The notes below the pieces were generated by a model, which was not told the origin of the DNA, searched no databases, and saw only the letters and a list, made by a program, of their open reading frames with translations. A DNA stretch of 10,728 nt from contig MHFM01000013.1 in NCBI GenBank assembly GCA_001804205.1, positions 19,244-29,971 of the forward strand, in the 5' to 3' direction. This DNA is from Omnitrophica bacterium RIFCSPLOWO2_01_FULL_45_10b. Its GTDB lineage: Bacteria > Omnitrophota > Omnitrophia > Omnitrophales > Danuiimicrobiaceae. Shown in pieces: positions 1 through 6,165 of this stretch; the first letter of the stretch is position 1; each line of letters starts with the position of its first letter. The position numbers and the translations under genes are program-made.

Positions 1-65
1 GATCAAGTGGGTGCGGGGTTCGGGAGGCCATGCCGTTTCCAGCATAACCCTTCGTTCGGGAAACC
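1..65 (-). other. Window edge after the last small gene; possible start of another gene
   Basis: After the TAG at 68-66 the minus strand contains two ATGs in different frames that stay open to the edge: 45 (MLETAWPPEP...) and 31 (MASRTPHPLD). Neither has a strong ribosome-binding site. The second wording is the kind of N-terminus seen in some AhbD-like radical SAM proteins, which would fit next to a NirJ/AhbC gene, but ten residues cannot support a call. Confidence 0.2.
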
Positions 66-323
66 CTAGCTTTCGAATGTATGCTTTAGGTTTCCAAAAT
101 CGGAGCAAAATTGACTACGCCAAAGAAGCTCGTTCTCTGTATTCTTTCTTATTTTTTCTTTGTCAATCCGATTAGAAGCTTGAATCAAACGTTCATGAAT
201 TTTATTCAAGAGACACGGCTGAATCACATCTTTCAGAAAGAACAGCGGAAAAGAAGAAGCTTTTTGAAGCCCGGCAACTGGATCAGGCACATGGAACGTC
301 TCTCCGCTGGCACCTTTTTTCAT
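66..323 (-). CDS. Small protein of unknown function downstream of the NirJ/AhbC gene
   Basis: An 85-residue reading frame whose ATG overlaps the stop of the radical SAM gene (ATGA at 323-320). I do not recognise it. It has a Gly/Ser-containing start (MKKGASGETFHVPDPVAG), a short hydrophobic patch (SSFPLFFLKDVI) and a basic helical stretch (HERLIQASNRIDKEKIRK), and no metal-binding motif. The nearest good ribosome site (GGAG) is 14 bases upstream, longer than usual, so translation would rely on coupling. The region is AT-rich (about 34% GC in two sampled 60-base blocks), unlike the preceding gene. It may be a genuine small gene, a remnant, or non-coding spacer that happens to be open; the ATGA junction is the main argument in favour. 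Confidence 0.45.
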   Translation of the reverse strand: MKKGASGETFHVPDPVAGLQKASSFPLFFLKDVIQPCLLNKIHERLIQASNRIDKEKIRKNTENELLWRSQFCSDFGNLKHTFES

Positions 324-1525
324 CTTGAAATGTTAATCTCCTCGTCGGTCAAATAACAGGCGGGGTCGGAAGCCCAGGGGTCACCTGTCGCTATTTCCGC
401 ACGTACACGTAACGACCCCCCGCACACATCGAAAAAGCGGCAGGCACGACACCGGCCGTGGACGTGCTCTTTCCGGTTTCTCAATTTCTTAAGAAGAGGC
501 TCTTCTGGATCCGACCAAATCTCGCTGAATTTCCGTTCCCGGACATTCCCCAATGAGTAATGCGTCCAAAACTGATCCGGATGAACATTCCCCTGCGAAT
601 CAATGCACGCAATCCCCACTCCTGAAGAATAAAGCGCCCCGCCGTTCCACAAAATTCTTCCGAAGACATCCTCGCAGCGGGAATTACCCTCATCGTGGAG
701 CTTGAGATAAACGTAAACCCCGTCCGCATGATTGTCGACGGTCAGAACCTCAAGGGGAAGGCCTCGGCCCAAAGCTTGCCTTGTCCGGACGAGGACTCGG
801 TCGATTCCTACACGGGTTTTCACGGGGTTCGCCGAAAAAATCTCCCTCCCGCGTCCGCTCGGTACAAGGTGATAGAAACAGACGCGCCGAATGCCTTCTC
901 TTTCGACCAGATCAAAGAGCGAATCGATTTGGTCGATCGTCCCTTCCGTCAGTGTGAGCCGAAGGCCTGTTTTTTGACCGACACCCACGAGATTTTGGAT
1001 TCCGGCAAGAGTTTTTTCAAAAGCCCCCCGCGTTCCCCGAAATCGGTCGTGGACCTCACCGATTCCGTCAAGGCTGACGCCCACATAGGAGAATCCTGCA
1101 TCTCCAATGACCGTGGCCAGGGCTGGCGAAATGAGAGAGCCGTTGGTAGAAAGAACCGTGCGGAGCCCCTTTTGCTTTGCATACACTGAAAGCTCAAAAA
1201 TGTCCTGACGAAGAAGCGGCTCGCCTCCGGAGAAAAGGACCGCGGGCACCCGGTAGGCGGCGAGGTCATCCAGAACCGCCTTTGCCTCCTCCGTTGTAAG
1301 TTCGCCGCCGTAGCGCTTCCCCTCCGAATCGCTGTAGCAGTGAAGGCAACGAAGGTTACAGGTGCGGGTGATATTCCAGACAACGATCGGGCGCCTTTCC
1401 CCAGAAGAAGCCGGAACTTCATAAGGCCTCTCTCCTTGAGGAAGATTGGACGAAACCCTCTTCCCGTAGCGGTGCGAAACAGAACGGGATTCCTTTCCGC
1501 AGTATAGGAAGCTTATATCAATCAT
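320..1525 (-). CDS. NirJ/AhbC-type radical SAM/SPASM haem biosynthesis enzyme
   Basis: Radical SAM enzymes of this family act on didecarboxysiroheme: AhbC removes acetate chains on the route from sirohaem to haem b, and NirJ acts in haem d1 synthesis. The 401-residue protein carries C56-x3-C60-x2-C63-Y (CNLRCLHCY) for the SAM cluster, SGGEPLLRQD (99-108), STNGSLI and VSLDGIGEVHDRFRG. The NirJ-type signatures FYHLVPSGRGRE and LEVLTVDNHADG are present. Its C-terminal SPASM-like region has C284, C307, C359, C362, C368 and C390, ending DPACYLTDEEI as in NirJ/AhbC. The opening MIDISFLYCG also fits the family. GGAG precedes the ATG by 5 bases. It is GC-richer than both flanking genes. It lies 28 bases after the hemerythrin and overlaps the next small gene by ATGA. 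No nirS or other d1 genes are visible, so haem b supply is as likely as haem d1. Confidence 0.88.
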   Translation of the reverse strand: MIDISFLYCGKESRSVSHRYGKRVSSNLPQGERPYEVPASSGERRPIVVWNITRTCNLRCLHCYSDSEGKRYGGELTTEEAKAVLDDLAAYRVPAVLFSGGEPLLRQDIFELSVYAKQKGLRTVLSTNGSLISPALATVIGDAGFSYVGVSLDGIGEVHDRFRGTRGAFEKTLAGIQNLVGVGQKTGLRLTLTEGTIDQIDSLFDLVEREGIRRVCFYHLVPSGRGREIFSANPVKTRVGIDRVLVRTRQALGRGLPLEVLTVDNHADGVYVYLKLHDEGNSRCEDVFGRILWNGGALYSSGVGIACIDSQGNVHPDQFWTHYSLGNVRERKFSEIWSDPEEPLLKKLRNRKEHVHGRCRACRFFDVCGGSLRVRAEIATGDPWASDPACYLTDEEINISR

Positions 1526-1553
1526 GAGGTCTCCATTTTGTATGTCGAATAAC

Positions 1554-1961
1554 TCAAGTCGGGGGCAAGGATTGGATGCATGGCTTTAATTGTGTGTCAA
1601 TGGTCCGGACATGTCTGACTATCCAATTTTCGATAAACACATGCAATTCCGCAATGGATTTCGAGGTAAACCCCTCTTTTTTGATTTTGATCTCATAAGA
1701 CTTGTAGAATTCCAAAAATTCTTTATGGGCGTCCTTATTTCTTTGAGCCGCAGGGCAATGATAACGGTCCATGCATGATTCTTCGTAACAAAAATGCGAT
1801 TTCGCATAATCGGCGAGGAATTTGAGGCTGTATTCAAATGCAGACGGCGGTTTTTCCGTCATCATGTCATCATGCAGTTGGTTGATAAATTGAAAAAGTG
1901 ATTTGTGTTGCGAATCAATTTTCTCTTCGCCCGTTGAAAAGCTTTCGTCCCATGTAATCAT
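1554..1961 (-). CDS. Bacteriohemerythrin with one iron-ligand histidine replaced by asparagine
   Basis: Hemerythrins are four-helix bundles with a di-iron site that binds O2 and sometimes NO. The 135-residue sequence has the canonical opening (WDESFSTGEEKIDSQH) and ligands H19, H56-x3-E60 (HFCYEE), H79 and H117-x4-D122. The usual H-x3-H pair of the third helix is N75-x3-H79 here: N75 lies five residues after P70, exactly where the first His normally stands, and its codon AAT is one base from CAT. The di-iron site would therefore lack one His ligand, although the adjacent H68 might partly compensate. No signal peptide is present, so it should be cytoplasmic. The gene starts 12 bases after the cupredoxin stop with a weak GAG ribosome site. 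A role in oxygen delivery, O2/NO sensing or protection of the maturing metalloenzyme is inferred from context. Confidence 0.9.
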   Translation of the reverse strand: MITWDESFSTGEEKIDSQHKSLFQFINQLHDDMMTEKPPSAFEYSLKFLADYAKSHFCYEESCMDRYHCPAAQRNKDAHKEFLEFYKSYEIKIKKEGFTSKSIAELHVFIENWIVRHVRTIDTQLKPCIQSLPPT

Positions 1962-1973
1962 ATTTCTACGCTC

Positions 1974-2687
1974 TCAAGTGCCTGAATATCGAAACGAAAT
2001 TTCGGGGGTGTCCTCCTGGCTGACACGTACCGATTGCGTCTGTGACCCATGCTTCTCATGCCAGGCTTCCAGAACATAATCTCCAGGAGGAAGGTCCTTG
2101 ATCTCGAATGAACCTTCTTCGTTTGTAACGCTGAAAAAGGGGTGGTCGAGCACTCCCACATAAGCCGACATCCAAGAGTGCACGTCGCATTTGAATTTGG
2201 CCATCACTTCCGGCTTGTCGAATGTCTTTTTAAGTTTCATTCCCTGGATCGGCATCCCAAGATTGAATTCCTTGTTCGCCGTCGCAACTGCATGAACATT
2301 ATGAAGCGTGGCATCGTTGTTTACGATTTCGATAGGCTGGCCCGTTTGAACTCCGAAGACATGCGGGACGTAGTGACAACCCTGTTGGTCCAGCATAACA
2401 GGATTCTGGGAAGCCGCAAAGGTCTTTCCTTCAAGCCCTGACTTTACATAGACAAAAACATTTTTGAGAGTTCCATTTGGATTCACCACGACTTCCTCAG
2501 ATTTCAACCCTTCCGAATGAAGCGCAGCACATGTTGGATCCGCCGCCAGATCAAGTGGTTGCGTTTCCGGTGCCGTTCCTTCGAATAGCACTTTTCCCGA
2601 AATCGTAGCACCGTAGCCAGCCCTTTCGAATACCATGACCAAACAAAATACACCTATCACACGAAGCAATTGATGAATCCAATTCAT
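1974..2687 (-). CDS. Secreted type 1 copper (cupredoxin-like) protein with a C-terminal carboxypeptidase-regulatory-like domain
   Basis: A 237-residue exported protein with a signal peptide (hydrophobic residues 7-20, likely cleavage near AGYGA at 23-27). The central domain resembles plastocyanin-like or 'methylamine utilisation protein' sequences. It has NNDATLHNVHAVA with H129 and H132, and later KFKCDVHSWM with C167, H170 and M173, giving a candidate type 1 copper site of His, Cys, His and Met. C53 and C104 could form a disulphide. After DHPFF the last 50 residues (EGSFEIKDLPPGDYVLEAWH) form a small beta domain of the carboxypeptidase-regulatory type. GGGGGG lies 4 bases before the ATG. 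It begins 36 bases after tatA and ends 12 bases before the hemerythrin. I infer a periplasmic electron carrier for the neighbouring oxidoreductase; a copper-binding or structural role is also possible. Confidence 0.82.
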   Translation of the reverse strand: MNWIHQLLRVIGVFCLVMVFERAGYGATISGKVLFEGTAPETQPLDLAADPTCAALHSEGLKSEEVVVNPNGTLKNVFVYVKSGLEGKTFAASQNPVMLDQQGCHYVPHVFGVQTGQPIEIVNNDATLHNVHAVATANKEFNLGMPIQGMKLKKTFDKPEVMAKFKCDVHSWMSAYVGVLDHPFFSVTNEEGSFEIKDLPPGDYVLEAWHEKHGSQTQSVRVSQEDTPEISFRYSGT

Positions 2688-2723
2688 AGGCCCCCCATCA
2701 AGTTTTAGTTTTGCTCTTTATCA

Positions 2724-2861
2724 TCAAAAACGAATCGCTTTTTTAAATTCCTTAATGCCTTCTCCCAGCCCTCTTGCAATTTCTGGAAGCCGTTTTGCTC
2801 CAAAAAGCAAAAAGACAACTAAGAAAATAACAACGAGCTCCAAAGGTCCTGGCATGCTCAT
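2724..2861 (-). CDS. tatA: Very short TatA/TatE-like twin-arginine translocase component
   Basis: TatA forms the membrane pore or bilayer-weakening component that exports folded proteins with RR signals. The minus strand from the ATG at 2861 encodes 45 residues: MSMPGPLELVVIFLVVFLLF, then GAKRLPEIARGLGEGIKEFK and KAIRF before TGA at 2726-2724. This is the complete TatA hallmark: short N-terminus, one membrane helix, the FGxKRLPE hinge and the amphipathic helix with GxxIxxFKK. The acidic C-terminal tail usual in TatA (commonly 60-90 residues in total) is missing. GGAGG lies 7 bases before the start and the ATG overlaps the ferredoxin stop (ATGA). Its place in an operon whose alpha subunit has a Tat signal argues for dedicated export of the Nxr complex. 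It is small enough to be missed by automatic gene calling. Confidence 0.9.
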   Translation of the reverse strand: MSMPGPLELVVIFLVVFLLFGAKRLPEIARGLGEGIKEFKKAIRF

Positions 2862-3265
2862 GACGTCACCTCCTTTTCCGCTGCGTTAACAATGGATGCA
2901 GGCACACGGGATACCATCCGAATGGCGGGTAAATCATTGACTGTTTCGCATGCGCTGACGCACATCGCGCAACCGTCACAAATAGACACCGTAATAATCG
3001 GCTTTTGATCCCGCATTTCAATTGCCTGTTCACGTTTTGGACAAGCCAAGTAACACTGCTGGCAAATGAGTCCGCTCCAGGCGAGACAACGTGAAACCTC
3101 AACCTGCGCCACAAGATCTCGGGGGAGCCCAATCTCCTCGGTTCTCGAAGAAAATGCAAGTATCCCCTCCCTTGCTACAGCGCCAAACTTTTCCAGAAAA
3201 TGCCGCGGCAATTTCCTTAAAAATTCTCTGCGATCAGGTTGAGGTACCACATCTTCTGTTTTCAT
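2858..3265 (-). CDS. NapF-like ferredoxin with two [4Fe-4S] sites
   Basis: A 135-residue iron-sulphur protein. Its first site is C60-x7-C68-x2-C71-x3-C75-P, beginning CLAWSGLIC, a spacing and wording typical of NapF/NapG ferredoxins. The second is C96-x2-C99-x2-C102-x3-C106. In NapF the family role is cytoplasmic, acting on the molybdoenzyme NapA during maturation; by analogy this one may act on NxrA before export. The N-terminus contains DRREFLRKL, resembling a twin-arginine motif, but what follows (PRHFLEKFGAVAREG) is not a hydrophobic signal segment, so I expect it to stay in the cytoplasm. ATG 3265 overlaps the previous stop (ATGA) and follows a GGTGGG stretch; an upstream in-frame ATG at 3313 would extend further into the previous gene. 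Its TGA overlaps the tatA start. No other nap genes are in the window. Confidence 0.85.
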   Translation of the reverse strand: MKTEDVVPQPDRREFLRKLPRHFLEKFGAVAREGILAFSSRTEEIGLPRDLVAQVEVSRCLAWSGLICQQCYLACPKREQAIEMRDQKPIITVSICDGCAMCVSACETVNDLPAIRMVSRVPASIVNAAEKEVTS

Positions 3266-4182
3266 CCCACCGCTCTCATTTTTGATTGGTAAAGGTCGAA
3301 ACAATTCTGACAAATACCCAAGTCGGTATTCCAGTCCGGATAATCCCTTTGGATCTTTTTTATGATCACGGCATCCTGCTGGGCTGAAAGGTCCAAAGGA
3401 TCAAAACTCGTGAAATGACAAAGAGGACATAGGAGCCCGCCCTGCCCTAATGGAACCGTCAGCTTTTCGTCTCTGGCCAATCCGAGAAAATCTGATTGTG
3501 TTTGATGCTTTTGATCCAAAATTTCCTGGAATATTTTCTCCCGTGCTTCCGCCGTCCATTTTGAAAAGGCCCGATCGATGAACTGTTTTTGCTGGGCCAG
3601 GGGAATCAAGATATAAAAACCCATTTTCAGGAGCCTTGCGCTCACATACAAATCCCATAAGAGGCGGTACCGATCGCGGATCAGGTTATCCTCCAGTTCG
3701 CTTCGGCCGCTCAATACCACATGGGGAGAGTATTGAAAAATAGGGTCCAACATATCCGAGATGTGCAGCCACTCATGGCGCAGGAATTTCTCAACATAAT
3801 CGCCTTCAAACAAACGCATCGTCTGAAGCTTCACAAGGTTCGTTTTCACATCTCCTTGAACGTAGAGCTCCGATCCCTCATCCTTTCGGGCGAGAGCCCG
3901 CTGGATATGGATGATCAAAGAATCACTCTGCAAGATTGAAAAAGAGTTAAGAATGGCTTCAAACCTTGTTCTTAGTCCTAGACGAGCGAGCCATTGATCA
4001 TCCAGTTGCTTAAATGCCTTGTTGCGGACTTGATCGTCTTTGATTGTATAAATCCGATTCCTTTCGGCATGCCACTTTTGCGCAAGATCTCTCGACCCCT
4101 TTTCTTCACATCGTCGGATCGCCAGGAAAACGGCGTTTTCAACAAAACTTGGTTCAAAAGTCAGTTTCATGGATACGCTCAT
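3262..4182 (-). CDS. Unrecognised protein with an HExxH motif and C-terminal zinc ribbon
   Basis: I do not recognise this 306-residue protein. It has no signal peptide or clear membrane span and should be cytoplasmic. Residues 134-146 read LRHEWLHISDMLD, an HExxH zinc-metallopeptidase-like motif (H136, E137, H140), followed about 25 residues later by a charged helix (ELEDNLIRDRYRLLWDLY) that could hold a third ligand. The C-terminus carries C252-x2-C255 and C291-x2-C294, a zinc-ribbon pattern. The rest looks helical, with a basic and acidic N-terminal half. The start codon overlaps the chaperone stop (TGATG) with GGGA upstream; ATG 4170 is an alternative. The stop overlaps the ferredoxin start (ATGA). 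The tight coupling suggests a role in maturation or quality control of the Nxr complex. A true peptidase is only a hypothesis, since HExxH also arises by chance or in non-catalytic metal sites. Confidence 0.8.
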   Translation of the reverse strand: MSVSMKLTFEPSFVENAVFLAIRRCEEKGSRDLAQKWHAERNRIYTIKDDQVRNKAFKQLDDQWLARLGLRTRFEAILNSFSILQSDSLIIHIQRALARKDEGSELYVQGDVKTNLVKLQTMRLFEGDYVEKFLRHEWLHISDMLDPIFQYSPHVVLSGRSELEDNLIRDRYRLLWDLYVSARLLKMGFYILIPLAQQKQFIDRAFSKWTAEAREKIFQEILDQKHQTQSDFLGLARDEKLTVPLGQGGLLCPLCHFTSFDPLDLSAQQDAVIIKKIQRDYPDWNTDLGICQNCFDLYQSKMRAVG

Positions 4183-4961
4183 CAGCTGTTCCCTATATCC
4201 CTGGCCAAAGGCGACAGTTGACAGGAGACGCAACCTGTTTCCACCTTCTCCTCAACGATACGTATGGGCAGATTCCGGTCCCCGGCTTCGATGCCTTGAA
4301 TGTCACATTCTGTGAGAATAAAACAAAGCGCAAAATCAGCAATTGCGTTCAACCAATCAAATCTCGCAGTGCGCCCGAGCCTCACCGCAAAGGCTGGCAT
4401 CCACCGCACCAGATGGTCGGAGAGAAAGCGCAAAGCAGATTCTTCGCAGGTGGCGGCATGATCCTTTTGACCATGTTCAAGCGCATAAACCGCCTTAAAA
4501 GTGAGGAAATGCATAAATTCGCACTCCACATGGATATGATCGCCCCGCTCATGAGCTTTCTTTGAAACCTGAAGACCAAAGGCCTGATAAAAAGCGGTGA
4601 TGTCCGCGAGCTCCTGCGGTTCGCGGTGGCTGTGTTCTTCGCCATACTCCAATTCATAAGCGGAAACTTTGGAATTGGCTGTATGACCAAAACAATATTC
4701 ATATTCCCTAATCCATTCATCTTCAGAGATATTTGGGAGAGTTTGACTTAGTTTTTTGACATAACGAACTAACTGGTTTTTCCAAGGCGTCTCGATGTCT
4801 TCGAGTGACCCCTCGTAGTCTTTCAAAGATGCTTGAAGGAGATTCAGTCCCTCCCCCATTTTGGGATACCTTAAAAGGATCGCAAGCAACCGGTAGCCCT
4901 GACTGCGGGCAAATAGTTCGCTCGCCTTATATGGAGTTTTGATGGATGTTGGGTCTGACAT
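4182..4961 (-). CDS. TorD/NarJ-type cytoplasmic chaperone for the molybdoenzyme
   Basis: These all-helical proteins bind the Tat signal or the apo form of a molybdoenzyme alpha subunit, hold it until cofactor is inserted and prevent premature export. The 259-residue sequence shows the family core: REYEYCFGH near residue 85, PQELADITAFYQAFGL (115-130), HERGDHIHVECEFMHFL (137-153) matching the usual E-R-x-D-H-x-x-x-E-x-x-F-M pattern, and RFLSDHLVRWMPAFA (178-192). A C-terminal C244-x2-C247 pair is extra. ATG 4961 is chosen because GAGGAG precedes it by 7 bases; the ATG further upstream (5069) would add 36 basic residues out of register with the family. It overlaps nxrB by 35 bases and its TGA shares one base with the ATG of the next gene (TGATG). 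It corresponds by position to the chaperone often called NxrD or NarJ. Confidence 0.87.
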   Translation of the reverse strand: MSDPTSIKTPYKASELFARSQGYRLLAILLRYPKMGEGLNLLQASLKDYEGSLEDIETPWKNQLVRYVKKLSQTLPNISEDEWIREYEYCFGHTANSKVSAYELEYGEEHSHREPQELADITAFYQAFGLQVSKKAHERGDHIHVECEFMHFLTFKAVYALEHGQKDHAATCEESALRFLSDHLVRWMPAFAVRLGRTARFDWLNAIADFALCFILTECDIQGIEAGDRNLPIRIVEEKVETGCVSCQLSPLARDIGNS

Positions 4962-6165
4962 GAAAGGGCTCCTCAACCTGGGTTCGGACCACTTCTTTCC
5001 CCGCTTGGTTGTATCCAATGATGGTGTCGTTATACATCGTAAACGGTTTTCCGTGAATCTCCGTTTCAAAAACCTTGGGACCTTCCTTTAATTCGTACCT
5101 GAAGATAATTTGATTTGCTTTTCGAAAGAGCTGTTGGACGGCTAGCAGTTCCCGGTCCGGCACCATATAGGAATCAATCGCGTGGTCCACTCCGGGCCCG
5201 AACATTTGCTTCAGAAAATCACGAGGTACCCATCGTGGTGGAATATAGAAGCCGTTTGGCTCCGTACCAAACTGTGGATAAAGTGGAAGCCCGACCTTTG
5301 CGATTTTGACAAGATAATAAATAGGGTTGTAACGGTCCTCGATCCATTGGCCGGTTTTCTTGTCAATTTTCACCAACCCCTGAAGACGAATCTGGCCGAT
5401 ACATGCCGCCATGCAGCGTGTCTCCATCGGCTGCCCCTTGCTTTCGGGATCCTTTCCTTCAAGACGCGGATAACAGGCAATACATTTCTCCGTAACGCGG
5501 GTGCTGGGTCGGTACATTGCTTTTTTGTAAGGACATGCTTCAACACATTTTCTGTAACCGCGGCACCTCTCCTGATCAACAAGGACAACGCCGTCTTCAG
5601 GCCTCTTGTAAATGGCATTGCGCGGACAAGCCGCAAGGCATCCGGGATAGGTGCAATGATTGCAGATCCTCGCCAAATAAAAAAACCAAGTCTTATGTTC
5701 CGGAAGTTTAACCCCTTCGGGTACATAAGAGGACTCATTCCCTTTAGGGCCAACTGCGTTATCTTCGTAAATGTTGGGGAAACGCCATTCTTCATCTGTT
5801 GGAAGATATCCCAGAACACGCTGCGGCTCATTTCCAATGTGAGTAGCTGCTTCAAAAATTGTTTTCCCCTCAAAGGTATCATTCTTCCATTTCTGTCCAC
5901 CGGGGTTGGCTTCTTCCAAAAGTTTCAGGATCTTTACATCCCAAAATTGCGGATAGCCCCCGTAGGGTTTGGTTTCCACATTATTCCACCACATGTACTC
6001 CTGTCCTTTGGAAAAAGTCCAAGTGGATTTGCAGGCCATCGTGCAAGTCTGGCAGCCGATACAACGGTTTAAATTAAAAACAAAAGCAAATTGCCGGTCT
6101 GGATGATGCTCCGCATGAGGGTATTCCATTTGACGTCCAAGTTGCCAGTTAAATACTTTAGGCAT
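4927..6165 (-). CDS. nxrB: Nitrite oxidoreductase-like iron-sulphur beta subunit (NxrB/NarH family)
   Basis: This subunit transfers electrons between the molybdenum subunit and the haem-b gamma subunit through four Fe-S clusters; 412 residues. Ligand sets visible are C35-x2-C38-x2-C41-x3-C45; C168-x2-C171-x4-C176-x3-C180; C201-x5-C207-x3-C211 with Tyr204 where a fourth Cys would sit, which is the [3Fe-4S] pattern of this family (Trp in NarH); and C228-x2-C231 ... C251-x3-C255. Family hallmarks are the opening MPKVFNWQLGRQM, KGQEYMWWNNVETKPYGGYP, RICNHCTYPGCLAACPR and FGTEPNGFYIPPRW. There is no signal peptide, as expected for a subunit exported as a hitchhiker with the Tat-bearing alpha partner. 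It appears slightly shorter than the Nitrospira protein I remember, apparently lacking short insertions between residues 90 and 150. It overlaps the chaperone gene by 35 bases. Confidence 0.93.
   Translation of the reverse strand: MPKVFNWQLGRQMEYPHAEHHPDRQFAFVFNLNRCIGCQTCTMACKSTWTFSKGQEYMWWNNVETKPYGGYPQFWDVKILKLLEEANPGGQKWKNDTFEGKTIFEAATHIGNEPQRVLGYLPTDEEWRFPNIYEDNAVGPKGNESSYVPEGVKLPEHKTWFFYLARICNHCTYPGCLAACPRNAIYKRPEDGVVLVDQERCRGYRKCVEACPYKKAMYRPSTRVTEKCIACYPRLEGKDPESKGQPMETRCMAACIGQIRLQGLVKIDKKTGQWIEDRYNPIYYLVKIAKVGLPLYPQFGTEPNGFYIPPRWVPRDFLKQMFGPGVDHAIDSYMVPDRELLAVQQLFRKANQIIFRYELKEGPKVFETEIHGKPFTMYNDTIIGYNQAGKEVVRTQVEEPFHVRPNIHQNSI

Noticed and set aside
41..66. A possible hairpin (CCC...GGG runs) after the last small gene
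   Set aside because: Only three paired bases can be found and no T run follows, so a terminator is not supported.
695..1189. A 164-codon plus-strand open frame opposite the radical SAM gene
   Set aside because: It lies within the NirJ/AhbC gene, which explains the open frame through its codon bias; the translated product resembles nothing known.
1595..1600. TTGACA on the minus strand upstream of the radical SAM gene, like a -35 box
   Set aside because: At 16-18 bases spacing the downstream hexamers are CATCCA, ATCCAA and TCCAAT, none close to TATAAT, and the site is inside the hemerythrin gene.
2688..2723. The 36-base gap between tatA and the cupredoxin as a promoter or terminator
   Set aside because: It shows no stem followed by a T run and no clear promoter boxes; it contains only the G-rich ribosome-binding site of the cupredoxin gene.
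3211..3240. Twin-arginine signal in the NapF-like protein (RREFLRKL)
   Set aside because: The residues after the motif are charged (PRHFLEKF) and lack the hydrophobic segment and cleavage site of a Tat signal.
4044..4565. A 173-codon plus-strand open frame across the chaperone and HEWLH genes
   Set aside because: It spans the junction of two supported minus-strand genes and has no recognisable domain.
5182..6072. A 296-codon plus-strand open frame opposite nxrB
   Set aside because: It is fully antisense to a gene with four clear Fe-S ligand sets; its translation shows no family motif and no matching ribosome site.
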